The notes under the pieces were generated by a model. It saw only the letters and a list, made by a program, of their open reading frames with translations, was not told where the DNA came from and did no database searches. Position numbers and translations under genes: made by a program. A stretch of DNA of 64,000 nucleotides from Roseitalea sp964606055 (lineage in GTDB: Bacteria; Pseudomonadota; Alphaproteobacteria; Rhizobiales; Rhizobiaceae). This document shows, piece after piece, positions 44,349-53,104 of the stretch (the stretch's first letter is position 1; every line of letters starts with the position of its first letter). The DNA is taken from assembly GCA_964606055.1 (NCBI GenBank), contig CAZSFA010000001.1, positions 1 through 64,000 of the forward strand, written 5' to 3'.

Positions 44349-45159
44349 ATTATTGAATGGAACTGGAGCATTGGAAGCCAGGATTCAATCGATCGGCCGG
44401 GCCGCCGCGTTGCTCCACGCGATGAGCGACGGCGAGTGGGTCGCGTTTTCCGATCTCGCGGCACGTCTCGGCATCGCCAAGACCACGACCAGCAATCTCG
44501 TCGGCGCGCTGGTTGATGTCGGCATGGTCGAGCATGATGCCCGGCGTGGCGCTTATCGACTTGGATTGCCACTGCTTGCGTACGGCAAGGCGGTGGAGCG
44601 GCGTCTCGACGTCGCCGCCGTGCTGCGGCCGCATCTGATCGCGCTGAGCGCTGCCACGCGGGAAACGGTCAACCTGGCGCTGCCGTGCCCGACCGACGCG
44701 CTCATTGTCGAAAGCCTTGAAGGCAGCCGCTCGCTGCGGGTTTCGTCCTATTCGGGCACCCGGGCCAGCTATCATTCCACTGCGTGCGGGCGCGCGTTGC
44801 TCGCCTGGCAGGATCCCGCGTTTCGTCAGGCGATTTTCGCGATCGGCCCGCTCAGGGCGGTGACGCAGCAGACGGTGACCGACACCGCAACGCTTGAGGC
44901 GCAGCTTGCCGAAGGCCGCGAGCGCGGCTGGTTCACCGAATGCGAAGAAAACGAAGCCGGCAGTGCCTGTGTCGCGGTTCCGGTGTTCGGGCCGGACGGC
45001 AGCGTCCTTGCTGCGGTCAGCATCGCTGGCCCGGTGACCCGCTTTGATGGCGACATCGAGCGTCGCCACGCCGCACTTCTCATGGAAAGGCTGCACCGGA
45101 CCGATCTGTTCGGCGCGCCTGACCAACCTGACCAAGCGGCAAGGAAAGCCGTGGCATGA
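44332..45159 (+). CDS. IclR-family transcriptional regulator
   Basis: The 275-aa protein has an N-terminal winged helix (SIGRAAALLHAMSDGEWVAF, then ARLGIAKTTTSNLVGALV) and a C-terminal IclR effector domain with SYSGTRASYHSTACGRALLA and GSACVAVPVFGPDGSVLAAV. The longest reading from 44332 starts inside a palindrome and lacks a ribosome site; TTG at 44371, with GGAG just upstream, is an alternative and is equally compatible with the family. The stop overlaps the aminotransferase start as ATGA, so the regulator and its target are coupled. Confidence 0.87.
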   Translation: MNHGSLLLNGTGALEARIQSIGRAAALLHAMSDGEWVAFSDLAARLGIAKTTTSNLVGALVDVGMVEHDARRGAYRLGLPLLAYGKAVERRLDVAAVLRPHLIALSAATRETVNLALPCPTDALIVESLEGSRSLRVSSYSGTRASYHSTACGRALLAWQDPAFRQAIFAIGPLRAVTQQTVTDTATLEAQLAEGRERGWFTECEENEAGSACVAVPVFGPDGSVLAAVSIAGPVTRFDGDIERRHAALLMERLHRTDLFGAPDQPDQAARKAVA

Positions 45160-46574
45160 CTGATCGCCGCCCGGCGCAAGCCGCCGATCGTGCCGAAACC
45201 ATCACGACAAGGGAAGAAACGCCGATGCAACCCCAACAAGAACTCGCCCCACGCAGCGCGGCGGACCAGGCCAGCCACGGGTTCGACCGATCCGCGCAGG
45301 CGATTGAGGACAACAAGGCGTTCATGCCCGGCGGGGTCAGCAGCAATTTCCGACTTGGCATGGCGCCGACGCCGCTGGTGATCGAAAGCGGCGAAGGCCC
45401 CTACCTCACCGACGTCGATGGCAACCGTCTGATCGACTACTATCTCGGCATGGGGCCGATGATCCTTGGCCATCGCCCGAAACCGGTCATCGATGCGGTC
45501 ACCGCCCAGCTTGAGCGCGGCATTCTCTTTGCGGGGCAGACCCGGATCGAGGCACGCGCGGCACAACTGGTCTGCGAGAAGGTGCCCTGCGCCGAACGGA
45601 TGCGCTTCAACACGTCGGGTTCGGAGGCCATACAGGGCGCCCTGAGGCTCGCGCGAGCCGCCACCGGGCGGCGCACCGTTCTCAAGTTCGAGGGGCATTA
45701 CCACGGTTGGTTCGACAACGTGCTGTGGTCGGTCGCACCCGGCCCGGACGCGGCCGGCGACGCGCAAGCTCCTGACCTTGTACCCGGCAGCAAAGGCCAG
45801 CTCGACAGCTCCGCAGACGGTCTGGCGGTGCTTGGCTGGAACGATTTGGAAGCCGTCAAGGCACGCCTTGCCCAGGGCGACGTCGCCGCAGTCATCATGG
45901 AACCGTCCATGTGCAACGCCGGCGCGATCCATCCCGAAGACGGCTATCTGGAAGGCGTGCGCGAAGCCTGCACCGAGACCGGCACGATCCTGATCTTCGA
46001 TGAGGTGATCACCGGGTTCCGTCTGGCGCCGGGCGGCGCTCAGGAACGGCTCGGCGTCACACCCGATCTCGCCACCTTCGGCAAGGCGATCGCCAACGGG
46101 TTTCCGGTCGCGGCGCTCGCCGGCCGGGCCGACCTTATGGACCTGTGCACCCAGGGTGTCCTGCACGGCGGCACCTACAACTCCCAGCCGGTGGCGATGG
46201 CCGCCACCGCCGCCACGCTTGAAGCGCTCACGCCCGAACTGTTCGCCACGATCGAGACCGAGGGCGGCGTTCTGATGGACGGATTGCGGGATCTGTTTGC
46301 GTCCGAGGGCGTCATGGCGACCGTCACGGGCTTTCCGCAGATTTTCCACGTCGGCTTCGGCCTTGATGCGCCGGCGCGCAACTATCGCGACCTGACGCGG
46401 ATGAACAAGACAGCATATCGCGCGTTCTGCGCTGCCATGCTGACGCGCGGCGTACGCTTGCTCGAGCGGGGCGCCTGGTTCCTGTCGAGTACGCACGGCC
46501 CCGACGTCATCGAGCAAACGCTCGGCGCAGCCAGCGATTCGGTGCGCGCGCTCAAGCGCGACGGCGTTCTGTGA
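45156..46574 (+). CDS. Class III aminotransferase, glutamate-1-semialdehyde-mutase-like, copy 2
   Basis: The 472-aa PLP enzyme has the GSAM pattern AFMPGGVSSNFRLGMAPTP, MRFNTSGSEAIQGALRLARA, FEGHYHGWFDNV, ILIFDEVITGFR, and the cofactor lysine in ATFGKAIANGF at residue 310. Glutamate-1-semialdehyde mutase itself is about 430 aa; here an N-terminal extension is added. A better start may be ATG 45225 (MQPQQELAP), with GGGAAGAA upstream. It is coupled to the IclR gene and precedes a peptide-type transporter, so a catabolic transamination or amino-shift role is more likely than heme synthesis. Confidence 0.87.
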   Translation: MTDRRPAQAADRAETITTREETPMQPQQELAPRSAADQASHGFDRSAQAIEDNKAFMPGGVSSNFRLGMAPTPLVIESGEGPYLTDVDGNRLIDYYLGMGPMILGHRPKPVIDAVTAQLERGILFAGQTRIEARAAQLVCEKVPCAERMRFNTSGSEAIQGALRLARAATGRRTVLKFEGHYHGWFDNVLWSVAPGPDAAGDAQAPDLVPGSKGQLDSSADGLAVLGWNDLEAVKARLAQGDVAAVIMEPSMCNAGAIHPEDGYLEGVREACTETGTILIFDEVITGFRLAPGGAQERLGVTPDLATFGKAIANGFPVAALAGRADLMDLCTQGVLHGGTYNSQPVAMAATAATLEALTPELFATIETEGGVLMDGLRDLFASEGVMATVTGFPQIFHVGFGLDAPARNYRDLTRMNKTAYRAFCAAMLTRGVRLLERGAWFLSSTHGPDVIEQTLGAASDSVRALKRDGVL

Positions 46575-46619
46575 TCCCCGATTGTTCACGGTCATATCTA
46601 GTTACGGAGGAACTGACCC

Positions 46620-48170
46620 ATGCACCATGAAACCAAACGCAAGCTCTGCCGCGGATCGACGGCGCTGGTCGCCGCGGCGATCGCGCTCGCAGGCACATTT
46701 CATGCGTCGCCCGCCAGCGCCGAGGTGGCGGACTCGCCGCGCGCGGAAGCCAACGCCGTCATCCTGGCGGCCCGGCAGGATCCCGGCACGCTCGACTACG
46801 TCAAGAGCAACCTGACCGCTCTGCGTCTTTGGGTGCCCGGCAATGTGATGGAACCGCTGGTCTACTTCAACGGAGACGGCTCGGTGTCTCCCGGCGTTGC
46901 CGAAGCATGGGAGATCAGTGAAGACCGGACGACGTACACATTCACCATCCGGGAAGGCAACTTCTCCGACGGCTCGCCGATCACCGCCGAAGACGTCATC
47001 TACTCGCTGGAAACGATGAGCGAGAGCCCGGTCGTTTCAAACGCTGCCGCACACGACGCGGTGGCCGCGATCGACAAGCTCGACGATCGCACCGTGCAGG
47101 TTCAGCTTTCGCGCCCGAGCCAGAACTTCTGGCGCGGCATGGGTGACGTGGCTGGTCTCATTCAGCCGCAGGCGGCGGCCGACCAGATCGCCACAAACCC
47201 GATCGGTTCTGGCCCGTACCGGATCGTCGAATATGTTTCCAACAGCCACATCGAGTTCGAGGCAAACCCGGAATACTGGGGCGAGCAGCCGGAAATCACG
47301 AGCGTGACGGTTCGGATCATCACCGATGGTACGGCCAAACTGAACGCGATCGAAGCTGGTGAAATCGACTCTTCGCCCGTCAACACCGTCGACCTGTGGG
47401 AACAGATCGTCAATCGCGGTTTGGACGAGAACTACACGCTGGTCACCTTCCCGCAGGCGGGCGAGCCGACCTATGCCGTGGTCAACACCAACGTCGATCC
47501 GGAGATCCGGAAGACGATTGCCATGACGCTCGATCGTCAGGCGTTCAATGATGCGTTCGGCGCACCCTGGGGCGTCGAGAACACCTGCACGTTCGGCCTG
47601 CCGCACTATCCCTGGTACCAGGCGGAGAGCGAAGACACCTGCCCCCACCCCTACGACATGGAAGGCGCGATGGCCCGCATCGCGGAAAACGGCTGGGGCG
47701 ACCTCTCGCTCGAGTATGCCTCGCTCAGCGACGTGCCCGACCTGTCCCTGCCCGCTGATCTGATGATCCCGCTGATGCAGGCGGCGGGCTTCACGGTCGA
47801 TCGCAACGCGATGGACCTTGCGCGCTACTCGCAGTTGATCTTCCAGGGGCGTCCGCCACAGTTCGACGTCACGATCATGGCCGGCCCCGGCGAGCCCACG
47901 CAATGGGCCTGCTCGGACCCCGAAAAGGCAGGCTGGAGCACCTATTGCAGCGCCGCCTACACCGACGCGCTGGCCGCCGCCGACCAGGCGCTGAACCAGG
48001 AGGACTACGTCAAGCACATGATGGAGGCCTCCGCCGTCCTGCGCGACGATGCGATCATCATTCCGATCATCGCGAAAGCCGGCGTCGGCCTCTACCACCC
48101 GGATCTGGTGGGCTTCATCGAGCCTCGGGTCGGCGTCGCGATCGAGTTCGCGCCGATGTCCTGGCAGTGA
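46620..48170 (+). CDS. Dipeptide/oligopeptide-type ABC binding protein, normal domain order
   Basis: The 516-aa periplasmic protein of solute-binding family 5 has a signal peptide ending near ASPASA-EV. Its order is standard: AEAWEISEDRTTYTFTIREG and SDGSPITAEDVIYSL (about residues 95-125) come first, GSGPYRIVEY follows, and the C-terminal lobe begins with DPEIRKTIAMTLDRQAF (about 290 on). It is a useful in-window contrast to the permuted protein at 29814. GGAGGA lies 8 nt before the ATG. It starts the second peptide-type transporter operon. Confidence 0.9.
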   Translation: MHHETKRKLCRGSTALVAAAIALAGTFHASPASAEVADSPRAEANAVILAARQDPGTLDYVKSNLTALRLWVPGNVMEPLVYFNGDGSVSPGVAEAWEISEDRTTYTFTIREGNFSDGSPITAEDVIYSLETMSESPVVSNAAAHDAVAAIDKLDDRTVQVQLSRPSQNFWRGMGDVAGLIQPQAAADQIATNPIGSGPYRIVEYVSNSHIEFEANPEYWGEQPEITSVTVRIITDGTAKLNAIEAGEIDSSPVNTVDLWEQIVNRGLDENYTLVTFPQAGEPTYAVVNTNVDPEIRKTIAMTLDRQAFNDAFGAPWGVENTCTFGLPHYPWYQAESEDTCPHPYDMEGAMARIAENGWGDLSLEYASLSDVPDLSLPADLMIPLMQAAGFTVDRNAMDLARYSQLIFQGRPPQFDVTIMAGPGEPTQWACSDPEKAGWSTYCSAAYTDALAAADQALNQEDYVKHMMEASAVLRDDAIIIPIIAKAGVGLYHPDLVGFIEPRVGVAIEFAPMSWQ

Positions 48171-48196
48171 TCGGCGCACAACATTCCAAAGCAGGC

Positions 48197-48216
48197 TGCC
48201 GGCAGCGATGCCGGCA
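48197..48216 (+). terminator. Intercistronic stem-loop after the second peptide-type binding-protein gene
   Basis: TGCCGGCA at 48197-48204 and again at 48209-48216 can pair around GCGA; each copy is itself palindromic. It lies between the binding-protein stop and the first permease. It is too short and lacks a U-run for full termination; a message-stabilising or attenuating role is likely. Confidence 0.5.
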
Positions 48217-48262
48217 ACCCGCAACCGACATCTACGCGATTCCGGCATAAAGGGCCTTTACC

Positions 48263-49213
48263 GTGCTGTTTCGCTATGTGCTGCGAAGGCTCGTCTTCTT
48301 CATCGGGGCGATGTTCATCGCCTCGGTGCTGATCTTCGTGTTGATCAGGGCAGCGGGCGGAAATGTCGCCGCCGTGGTTCTGGGTCGCGATGCCAGCCCG
48401 GAGGCCATTGAGGCGCTGGCGATCGAATACGGCCTCGACCGGCCCTGGGTCGTGCAATATGTCGACTGGATATCCGGCATGATGGCCGGCGATCTGGGAC
48501 AGTCGTTCCGCACCGGCGAGAGCGTCGCCGAACTGGTCATGTCGCGCTTGCCGATTTCCGTGCCATTGGCGGGCTGTGGCCTGCTGCTGGCCATCCTGAT
48601 CGCCATCCCTGCCGGCACCTACGCGGCGCGCAACGCCGGCAATCCGTCAGGAACACTGGTCGCGCTGATCAGCCAGATCGGCATTGCCGTGCCGGTGTTC
48701 TGGGCCGGTGTCTTGCTGTCGCTGCTGTTCGGCGTCCAGCTTGGCTGGTTGCCGACCGGCGGCTGGACACCGTGGGGCACGTCCGTGGGCGGCGCCATCC
48801 AATCGCTCGTTCTGCCGGTGCTGGCGCTCGGACTGGTGATGGCGGCGTCGCTCAGCCGCTATGTCCGCACCGCCGTGCTCGACGTGATGAACCAGGACTA
48901 TGTACGCACCGCGCGCGCCAGCGGCATGAGCCAGACGCGGGCTCTGCTGACAGTCGGCCTGCCCAACGCCGCACTGCCGATCGTCACATTCCTCGGCCTC
49001 CTGATCGCTGAACTGATCGGAGGGACCGTCATCATCGAAACCGTCTTCTCGCTGCCCGGGCTGAGCCGCATGATCCTTGCCAACGTCGCCGCGCGCGAGG
49101 TCATCGTCGTGCAGTCAACGGTGATGCTGATCATCGTCTTCGTGATGTTCGTCAACCTCATCGTCGACCTGCTCTATGGCCTGCTCGACCCGCGCATTCG
49201 CGTTGCCGGATAG
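48263..49213 (+). CDS. Dipeptide-type ABC transporter permease (DppB-like), system 2
   Basis: The 316-aa permease uses a GTG start and begins MLFRYVLRRLVFFIGAMFIA. The EAA loop is MNQDYVRTARASGMSQTRAL, and it ends LLDPRIRVAG. Its several hydrophobic segments match the DppB family. The gene follows the stem-loop and precedes its partner permease by 14 nt. Confidence 0.92.
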   Translation: MLFRYVLRRLVFFIGAMFIASVLIFVLIRAAGGNVAAVVLGRDASPEAIEALAIEYGLDRPWVVQYVDWISGMMAGDLGQSFRTGESVAELVMSRLPISVPLAGCGLLLAILIAIPAGTYAARNAGNPSGTLVALISQIGIAVPVFWAGVLLSLLFGVQLGWLPTGGWTPWGTSVGGAIQSLVLPVLALGLVMAASLSRYVRTAVLDVMNQDYVRTARASGMSQTRALLTVGLPNAALPIVTFLGLLIAELIGGTVIIETVFSLPGLSRMILANVAAREVIVVQSTVMLIIVFVMFVNLIVDLLYGLLDPRIRVAG

Positions 49214-49227
49214 GCGCCCGCAAAGCC

Positions 49228-50112
49228 ATGTCTCAAGCCGAACCTCATCTGCCGGCCGAAACGCCAACGCCTCCCGCGCGGACCCGGCGCCGATTTCGGG
49301 CAAACGCCTCGCTGATCGTCGGACTGGTGCTGACCAGCGGTTTCTTTCTGATCGCGCTCATCTCGTTCTTCTACGTACCGCATGATCCCAACCTTCCCAA
49401 TGTGCGCAATCGCCTCCTGCCTTTCGGCACGGCGGGCCATCTGTTCGGCACCGATGTCCTTGGCCGTGACATCACCTCGCAGTTGATGGTCGGCGCGCAG
49501 ACCTCGCTGCTGGTCGGCGTTGGCGGAGCCGCGATCGCCCTGGTACTGGGCACGATCGCCGGCCTCGCGGCAGCCTCATCGAGCAAACTCGTCGACGAGA
49601 CCATCATGCGAGGCGCCGACGTGTTGCTTTCGATCCCCGGCATCGTCACCGCGCTCGTCCTTGCGGCAACCATCGGCTCCGGCGCGGGCACGACGATCCT
49701 CGCGCTGACGGCATTCTTCACGCCGTCCTTCACGCGCGTGATCCGTTCGGCGGCGCTGACGGTGCTTGAGGAGAACTACATCATCGCGGCGCGCCTTTAC
49801 GGCCGGAACCGCATCTTCATCCTGGCCCGCCATGTGGTCCCCAACATCGCCGGCGTGATGATCGTTCAGTTCACACTGTACTTCGCCGTTGGCATCTTGG
49901 TTGAATCGAGCCTGTCCTATCTCGGCGTCGGCGTCAGCCGACCCTCCATGTCATGGGGCCTGATGCTCAACGAGGCACAGCAGCAGGTCGGCGTGTCGTC
50001 GCCGCTTGCCATGTGGCCGGGGCTGGCCATCGTGCTCGTCGTCCTGGGCCTGAACCTGCTTGGCGACGGGCTGCGCGACATGCTCGATCCCAAACTGAAC
50101 GGGAGGCGGTGA
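49228..50112 (+). CDS. Dipeptide-type ABC transporter permease (DppC-like), system 2
   Basis: The 294-aa permease has GHLFGTDVLGRDITSQLMVG, the DppC-family signature, an early hydrophobic helix, and the EAA loop LEENYIIAARLYGRNRIFI. It ends GLNLLGDGLRDMLDP. The stop overlaps the next gene's start as TGATG, so the ATPase is translationally coupled. Confidence 0.92.
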   Translation: MSQAEPHLPAETPTPPARTRRRFRANASLIVGLVLTSGFFLIALISFFYVPHDPNLPNVRNRLLPFGTAGHLFGTDVLGRDITSQLMVGAQTSLLVGVGGAAIALVLGTIAGLAAASSSKLVDETIMRGADVLLSIPGIVTALVLAATIGSGAGTTILALTAFFTPSFTRVIRSAALTVLEENYIIAARLYGRNRIFILARHVVPNIAGVMIVQFTLYFAVGILVESSLSYLGVGVSRPSMSWGLMLNEAQQQVGVSSPLAMWPGLAIVLVVLGLNLLGDGLRDMLDPKLNGRR

Positions 50113-51101
50113 TGGACACCGCAAACGCCGTCGAGGTGCGCGACCTCAAGGTCAAGGCATCCGGCTTGACCGCCGTGCGCGGCGTCTCGTTCACCATTGC
50201 GGCCGGCGGCCGCATGGGCCTTGTCGGCGAATCCGGATCCGGCAAGACGCTGACCGCCTTGTCGCTCATGGGCTTGCTTCCGATGGGCCTGCGCGCCGAA
50301 GGCGAGATCATCCACGATGGCGTCGATGTGACGACGCTTTCCGACGCGCAACTGTCGCGCAAGCGCGGACGGACCATGTCGATGGTCTTCCAGGATCCGC
50401 TGTCGGCACTCAACCCGGTGCGGCGCGTCGGCCACCAGATCGCGTCGGTGATCCGGCGTCACAAGGGCGCGGGCCGCAGCGAAGCCGCGCGGCAAGCGCT
50501 CAGCCTCATCGAGCAGATGAAACTGCCGCGTGCCGAGCGCATTGTGCGCAGCTATCCGCACGAGTTGTCCGGCGGCCAGCGCCAGCGGATCATGATCGCC
50601 ATGGCTCTGGCCTGCTACCCGCAGTTGATCATCGCCGATGAGCCGACCACCGCGCTCGATGTAACGGTGCAGAAACAGGTGCTGCGCCTGCTCAACGATG
50701 CGGTCGCCGAACGCGGCTGTGCGCTGTTGATGATAACACACGACCTGCCGATCGTGGCGGCCATGTGCGAGACGGTCGCCGTGATGTATGCGGGCAAGAT
50801 CGTCGAGATCGGCCCGGTCGCAGAAGTGTTCACCGCGCCTCGCCATCCCTATACGCGCAGCCTTCTGGACTCGCAGCCGACCATGGACAACATCGCCTTT
50901 GATGGCTCGACCCGCCTGCCGTCCATTCCCGGCATGGTACCGGCCCTCGACCGGCTGCCGACCGGTTGCGCCTTTCATCCCCGCTGCCCGCGCGCCGACG
51001 ATGCCTGTGCCAGCCGGATACCGCCGCTCGGCGGCCACACCCGTCAATCGGCCTGCTGGCATCCATTGGCCGAAACCCGCTCCAGGGAAGATGCCGCATG
51101 A
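50112..51101 (+). CDS. Dipeptide-type ABC transporter ATPase (DppD-like), system 2
   Basis: The 329-aa ATPase has Walker A GESGSGKT at residues 39-46, the signature LSGGQRQRIMIAMAL, Walker B LIIADEPTTALD and a C-terminal oligopeptide-transporter domain ending in TGCAFHPRCPRAD. GGGAGG lies 6 nt before the ATG, and the start overlaps the permease stop. It partners with the downstream ATPase to power import. Confidence 0.92.
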   Translation: MDTANAVEVRDLKVKASGLTAVRGVSFTIAAGGRMGLVGESGSGKTLTALSLMGLLPMGLRAEGEIIHDGVDVTTLSDAQLSRKRGRTMSMVFQDPLSALNPVRRVGHQIASVIRRHKGAGRSEAARQALSLIEQMKLPRAERIVRSYPHELSGGQRQRIMIAMALACYPQLIIADEPTTALDVTVQKQVLRLLNDAVAERGCALLMITHDLPIVAAMCETVAVMYAGKIVEIGPVAEVFTAPRHPYTRSLLDSQPTMDNIAFDGSTRLPSIPGMVPALDRLPTGCAFHPRCPRADDACASRIPPLGGHTRQSACWHPLAETRSREDAA

Positions 51102-51934
51102 AACCCGAGGGCACGGCCATGGCGGATACGCCAATCCTTGCGGCGCGCGGGGTCACGCAGACTTATCGCCTGAACCGGACGCGCCTGTTCGAGCAGCGCC
51201 CGGTGCTGACAGCGCTCGACACGGTCGACTTTGACGTTCGCCCCGGCGAAGCCGTCGGCCTGGTTGGCGAATCCGGATCGGGAAAATCGACGCTGACCCG
51301 CTTGTTGATCGGCATCGAGGCGCCGGTCACTGGCACCGTTTCCTTCGAAACCGACGATGTCGCGCAGATGACGGTGGACCGCAGACGCCAGTTTCGCCAA
51401 TCGGTGCAGATGGTGCTGCAGGATCCGCGCAGCTCGCTCGACCCGCGCATGCGCGTCGGCAACGCGCTCATGGAGCCGCTGCGCAGCCTGCAGATCGATT
51501 GCGACCATCGTGCGCGCGTGAGCGAGGTGCTTGAACAGGTCGGTCTCGACGAGCAGGCGCTCCACAAGTACCCGCACGAGTTTTCCGGCGGCCAGCTTCA
51601 GCGCATTGCGATTGCGCGTGCATTGATGCCGCAACCACGTGTGCTGGTCGCCGACGAGCCGGTGTCCGCGCTCGATGTCTCGATCCAGGCGCAGGTTCTC
51701 AACCTGTTGCGCGACCTGGTCGATGAACTCGGTCTCAGCCTCATCCTGATCGCGCATGATCTGTCGGTGGTTGCCTACACGACCAGCCGGGTCTCCGTCA
51801 TGGCGGCGGGGAGGATCGTCGAGACCGGGCGGCCGGCGGATCTGTTCTCGCAGCCCAAGGCCGAGGCCACGCAGAACCTGGTCGATGCGGTTCTCACGGT
51901 TCGTGGCGGACTGGCCGGCACGGCGCTGGCATAG
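51098..51934 (+). CDS. Dipeptide-type ABC transporter ATPase (DppF-like), system 2
   Basis: The 278-aa ATPase has Walker A GESGSGKST at residues 57-65, the signature FSGGQLQRIAIARAL, and Walker B VLVADEPVSALD. It is shorter than system 1's 359-aa partner because the cysteine-rich C-terminal domain is missing; the protein stops soon after the H-loop and RIVETG region. The start overlaps the preceding gene as ATGA; ATG at 51119 with GAGGG upstream is an alternative. It is the last gene of system 2. Confidence 0.9.
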   Translation: MKPEGTAMADTPILAARGVTQTYRLNRTRLFEQRPVLTALDTVDFDVRPGEAVGLVGESGSGKSTLTRLLIGIEAPVTGTVSFETDDVAQMTVDRRRQFRQSVQMVLQDPRSSLDPRMRVGNALMEPLRSLQIDCDHRARVSEVLEQVGLDEQALHKYPHEFSGGQLQRIAIARALMPQPRVLVADEPVSALDVSIQAQVLNLLRDLVDELGLSLILIAHDLSVVAYTTSRVSVMAAGRIVETGRPADLFSQPKAEATQNLVDAVLTVRGGLAGTALA

Positions 51935-52100
51935 CGCGAAAATCGCAACTGGTCATCCGCAACCGACCCGTGGCGTCAGTTCGACTGCCTCTGGGCGATG
52001 AATGGGAACGCCAGACAAAAGGCTCGGCTGAACCTGCTTTCGTGACCCGTTCCAGCCCGATTGCAGCATCGGTTCCACTGCCCGAGCACACTCAATCAGG

Positions 52101-52129
52101 CAAATGCCAACACCACTTGACATTTGTAA
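52101..52129 (+). promoter_or_regulatory. SorC-type operator site A, upstream of the transketolase operon
   Basis: A 29-bp sequence starting CAAATGCCAA and ending CTTGACATTTGTAA. In the same orientation it matches site B (59459-59487, reverse strand) at 20 of 29 positions with no gaps. Site C (62909-62937) has the same length and layout. It lies 39 nt upstream of the GTG start of the transketolase N-subunit gene. Regulation by the SorC-family protein encoded at 61915 is inferred from the shared sites. Confidence 0.7.
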
Positions 52130-52167
52130 GGAAACTGCATTTTCTGATCTCCTCAGGAGGAGATGCC

Positions 52168-53103
52168 GTGCTCAACGAGAAGACAACCGAAGAGGTCGCG
52201 CTGGGAATCCGGCGGCGCGTCTTCGAGCATTCCATGCGCAACAATGGCGGCTATCTCAGTCAGGCCTGTTCGGCAGCCGAACAGTTGGCGTTTCTCTACA
52301 ACGAGGCCCTCAATCTGGGGCAACCGACGCTGCCCGCGATACCCGAACCCTTTGGCGGCGTGCCTTCGGCGAGCAACACGGACTATCACACGGGCGCGGG
52401 CTACAACGGACCGTTCGAGCCGCATTTCGACCGGCTGTTCATCGCTCCCGCCCACTATGCGCTGGTCGCCTATGCCACGCTCATCGAAGTCGGTCGCCTG
52501 GACCCACAGGGTCTGGAAATGTTCAACAAGGACGGCTCATCGGTGGAGATGATCGGCGCCGAGCACTCGCCCGGCATGGAAGTTCACAACGGAACGCTCG
52601 GCATCGGCCTGTCCACCGGCGCCGGGCTTGCGTTCGGCCGCAAACGGCGCGGCGAGACCGGCAAGGTGTGTGTCTTCATGTCGGACGGCGAAGTGCAGGA
52701 AGGCCAGACGTGGGAGGCGGTTCAGGCTGCCGCGCACCATCGGATCGACAATCTGTGGGCGCTGATGGACGTCAACGATCAGCAGTGCGACGGCGCGATG
52801 GACACCGTGATGGAAGTCCGCGACATCAGGGCCAAGTTCGAGGCATTCGGCGCGGTCTGCCTGGAGATCGACGCCCACGATCTGGACGCCATGCGTCAGG
52901 CCAGGGCAACGCCGCATGAGGGACGACCGCTGATCATCCTTGCGCGCTCCTCGCCGACCAGGGGCATGTCGTTCCTTCAGCGGCGTTTTCCGCGCCTGCA
53001 TTATGTCCGCTTCAAGTCGGAGGAAGAGCGCGCCGAGATGAATGTCGCCATCGCCGCTGAGTTGGGCGTCGAACCGGTCGATTACGGCAAGGGAGGCCAT
53101 TGA
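52168..53103 (+). CDS. Transketolase-like thiamine-diphosphate subunit, N-terminal
   Basis: The 311-aa protein matches the N-terminal, thiamine-binding half of transketolase. It has GYLSQACSAAEQLAFLY, EHSPGMEVHNGTLGIGLSTG and the cofactor motif MSDGEVQEGQTWEA, followed by the DVNDQQCDG segment. The other half is a separate gene 1 nt downstream, as in many split transketolases. GTG at 52168 has GGAGGA 5 nt upstream. Such split enzymes act on unusual sugars, for example apulose-4-phosphate in apiose catabolism. The substrate here is not determined. Confidence 0.88.
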   Translation: MLNEKTTEEVALGIRRRVFEHSMRNNGGYLSQACSAAEQLAFLYNEALNLGQPTLPAIPEPFGGVPSASNTDYHTGAGYNGPFEPHFDRLFIAPAHYALVAYATLIEVGRLDPQGLEMFNKDGSSVEMIGAEHSPGMEVHNGTLGIGLSTGAGLAFGRKRRGETGKVCVFMSDGEVQEGQTWEAVQAAAHHRIDNLWALMDVNDQQCDGAMDTVMEVRDIRAKFEAFGAVCLEIDAHDLDAMRQARATPHEGRPLIILARSSPTRGMSFLQRRFPRLHYVRFKSEEERAEMNVAIAAELGVEPVDYGKGGH

Positions 53104-53104
53104 C

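Noticed and set aside
37653..46574. The two GSAM-like genes as heme-synthesis hemL
   Set aside because: Both lie in catabolic operons with transporters and regulators, and there are two of them; hemL is normally single and unlinked.
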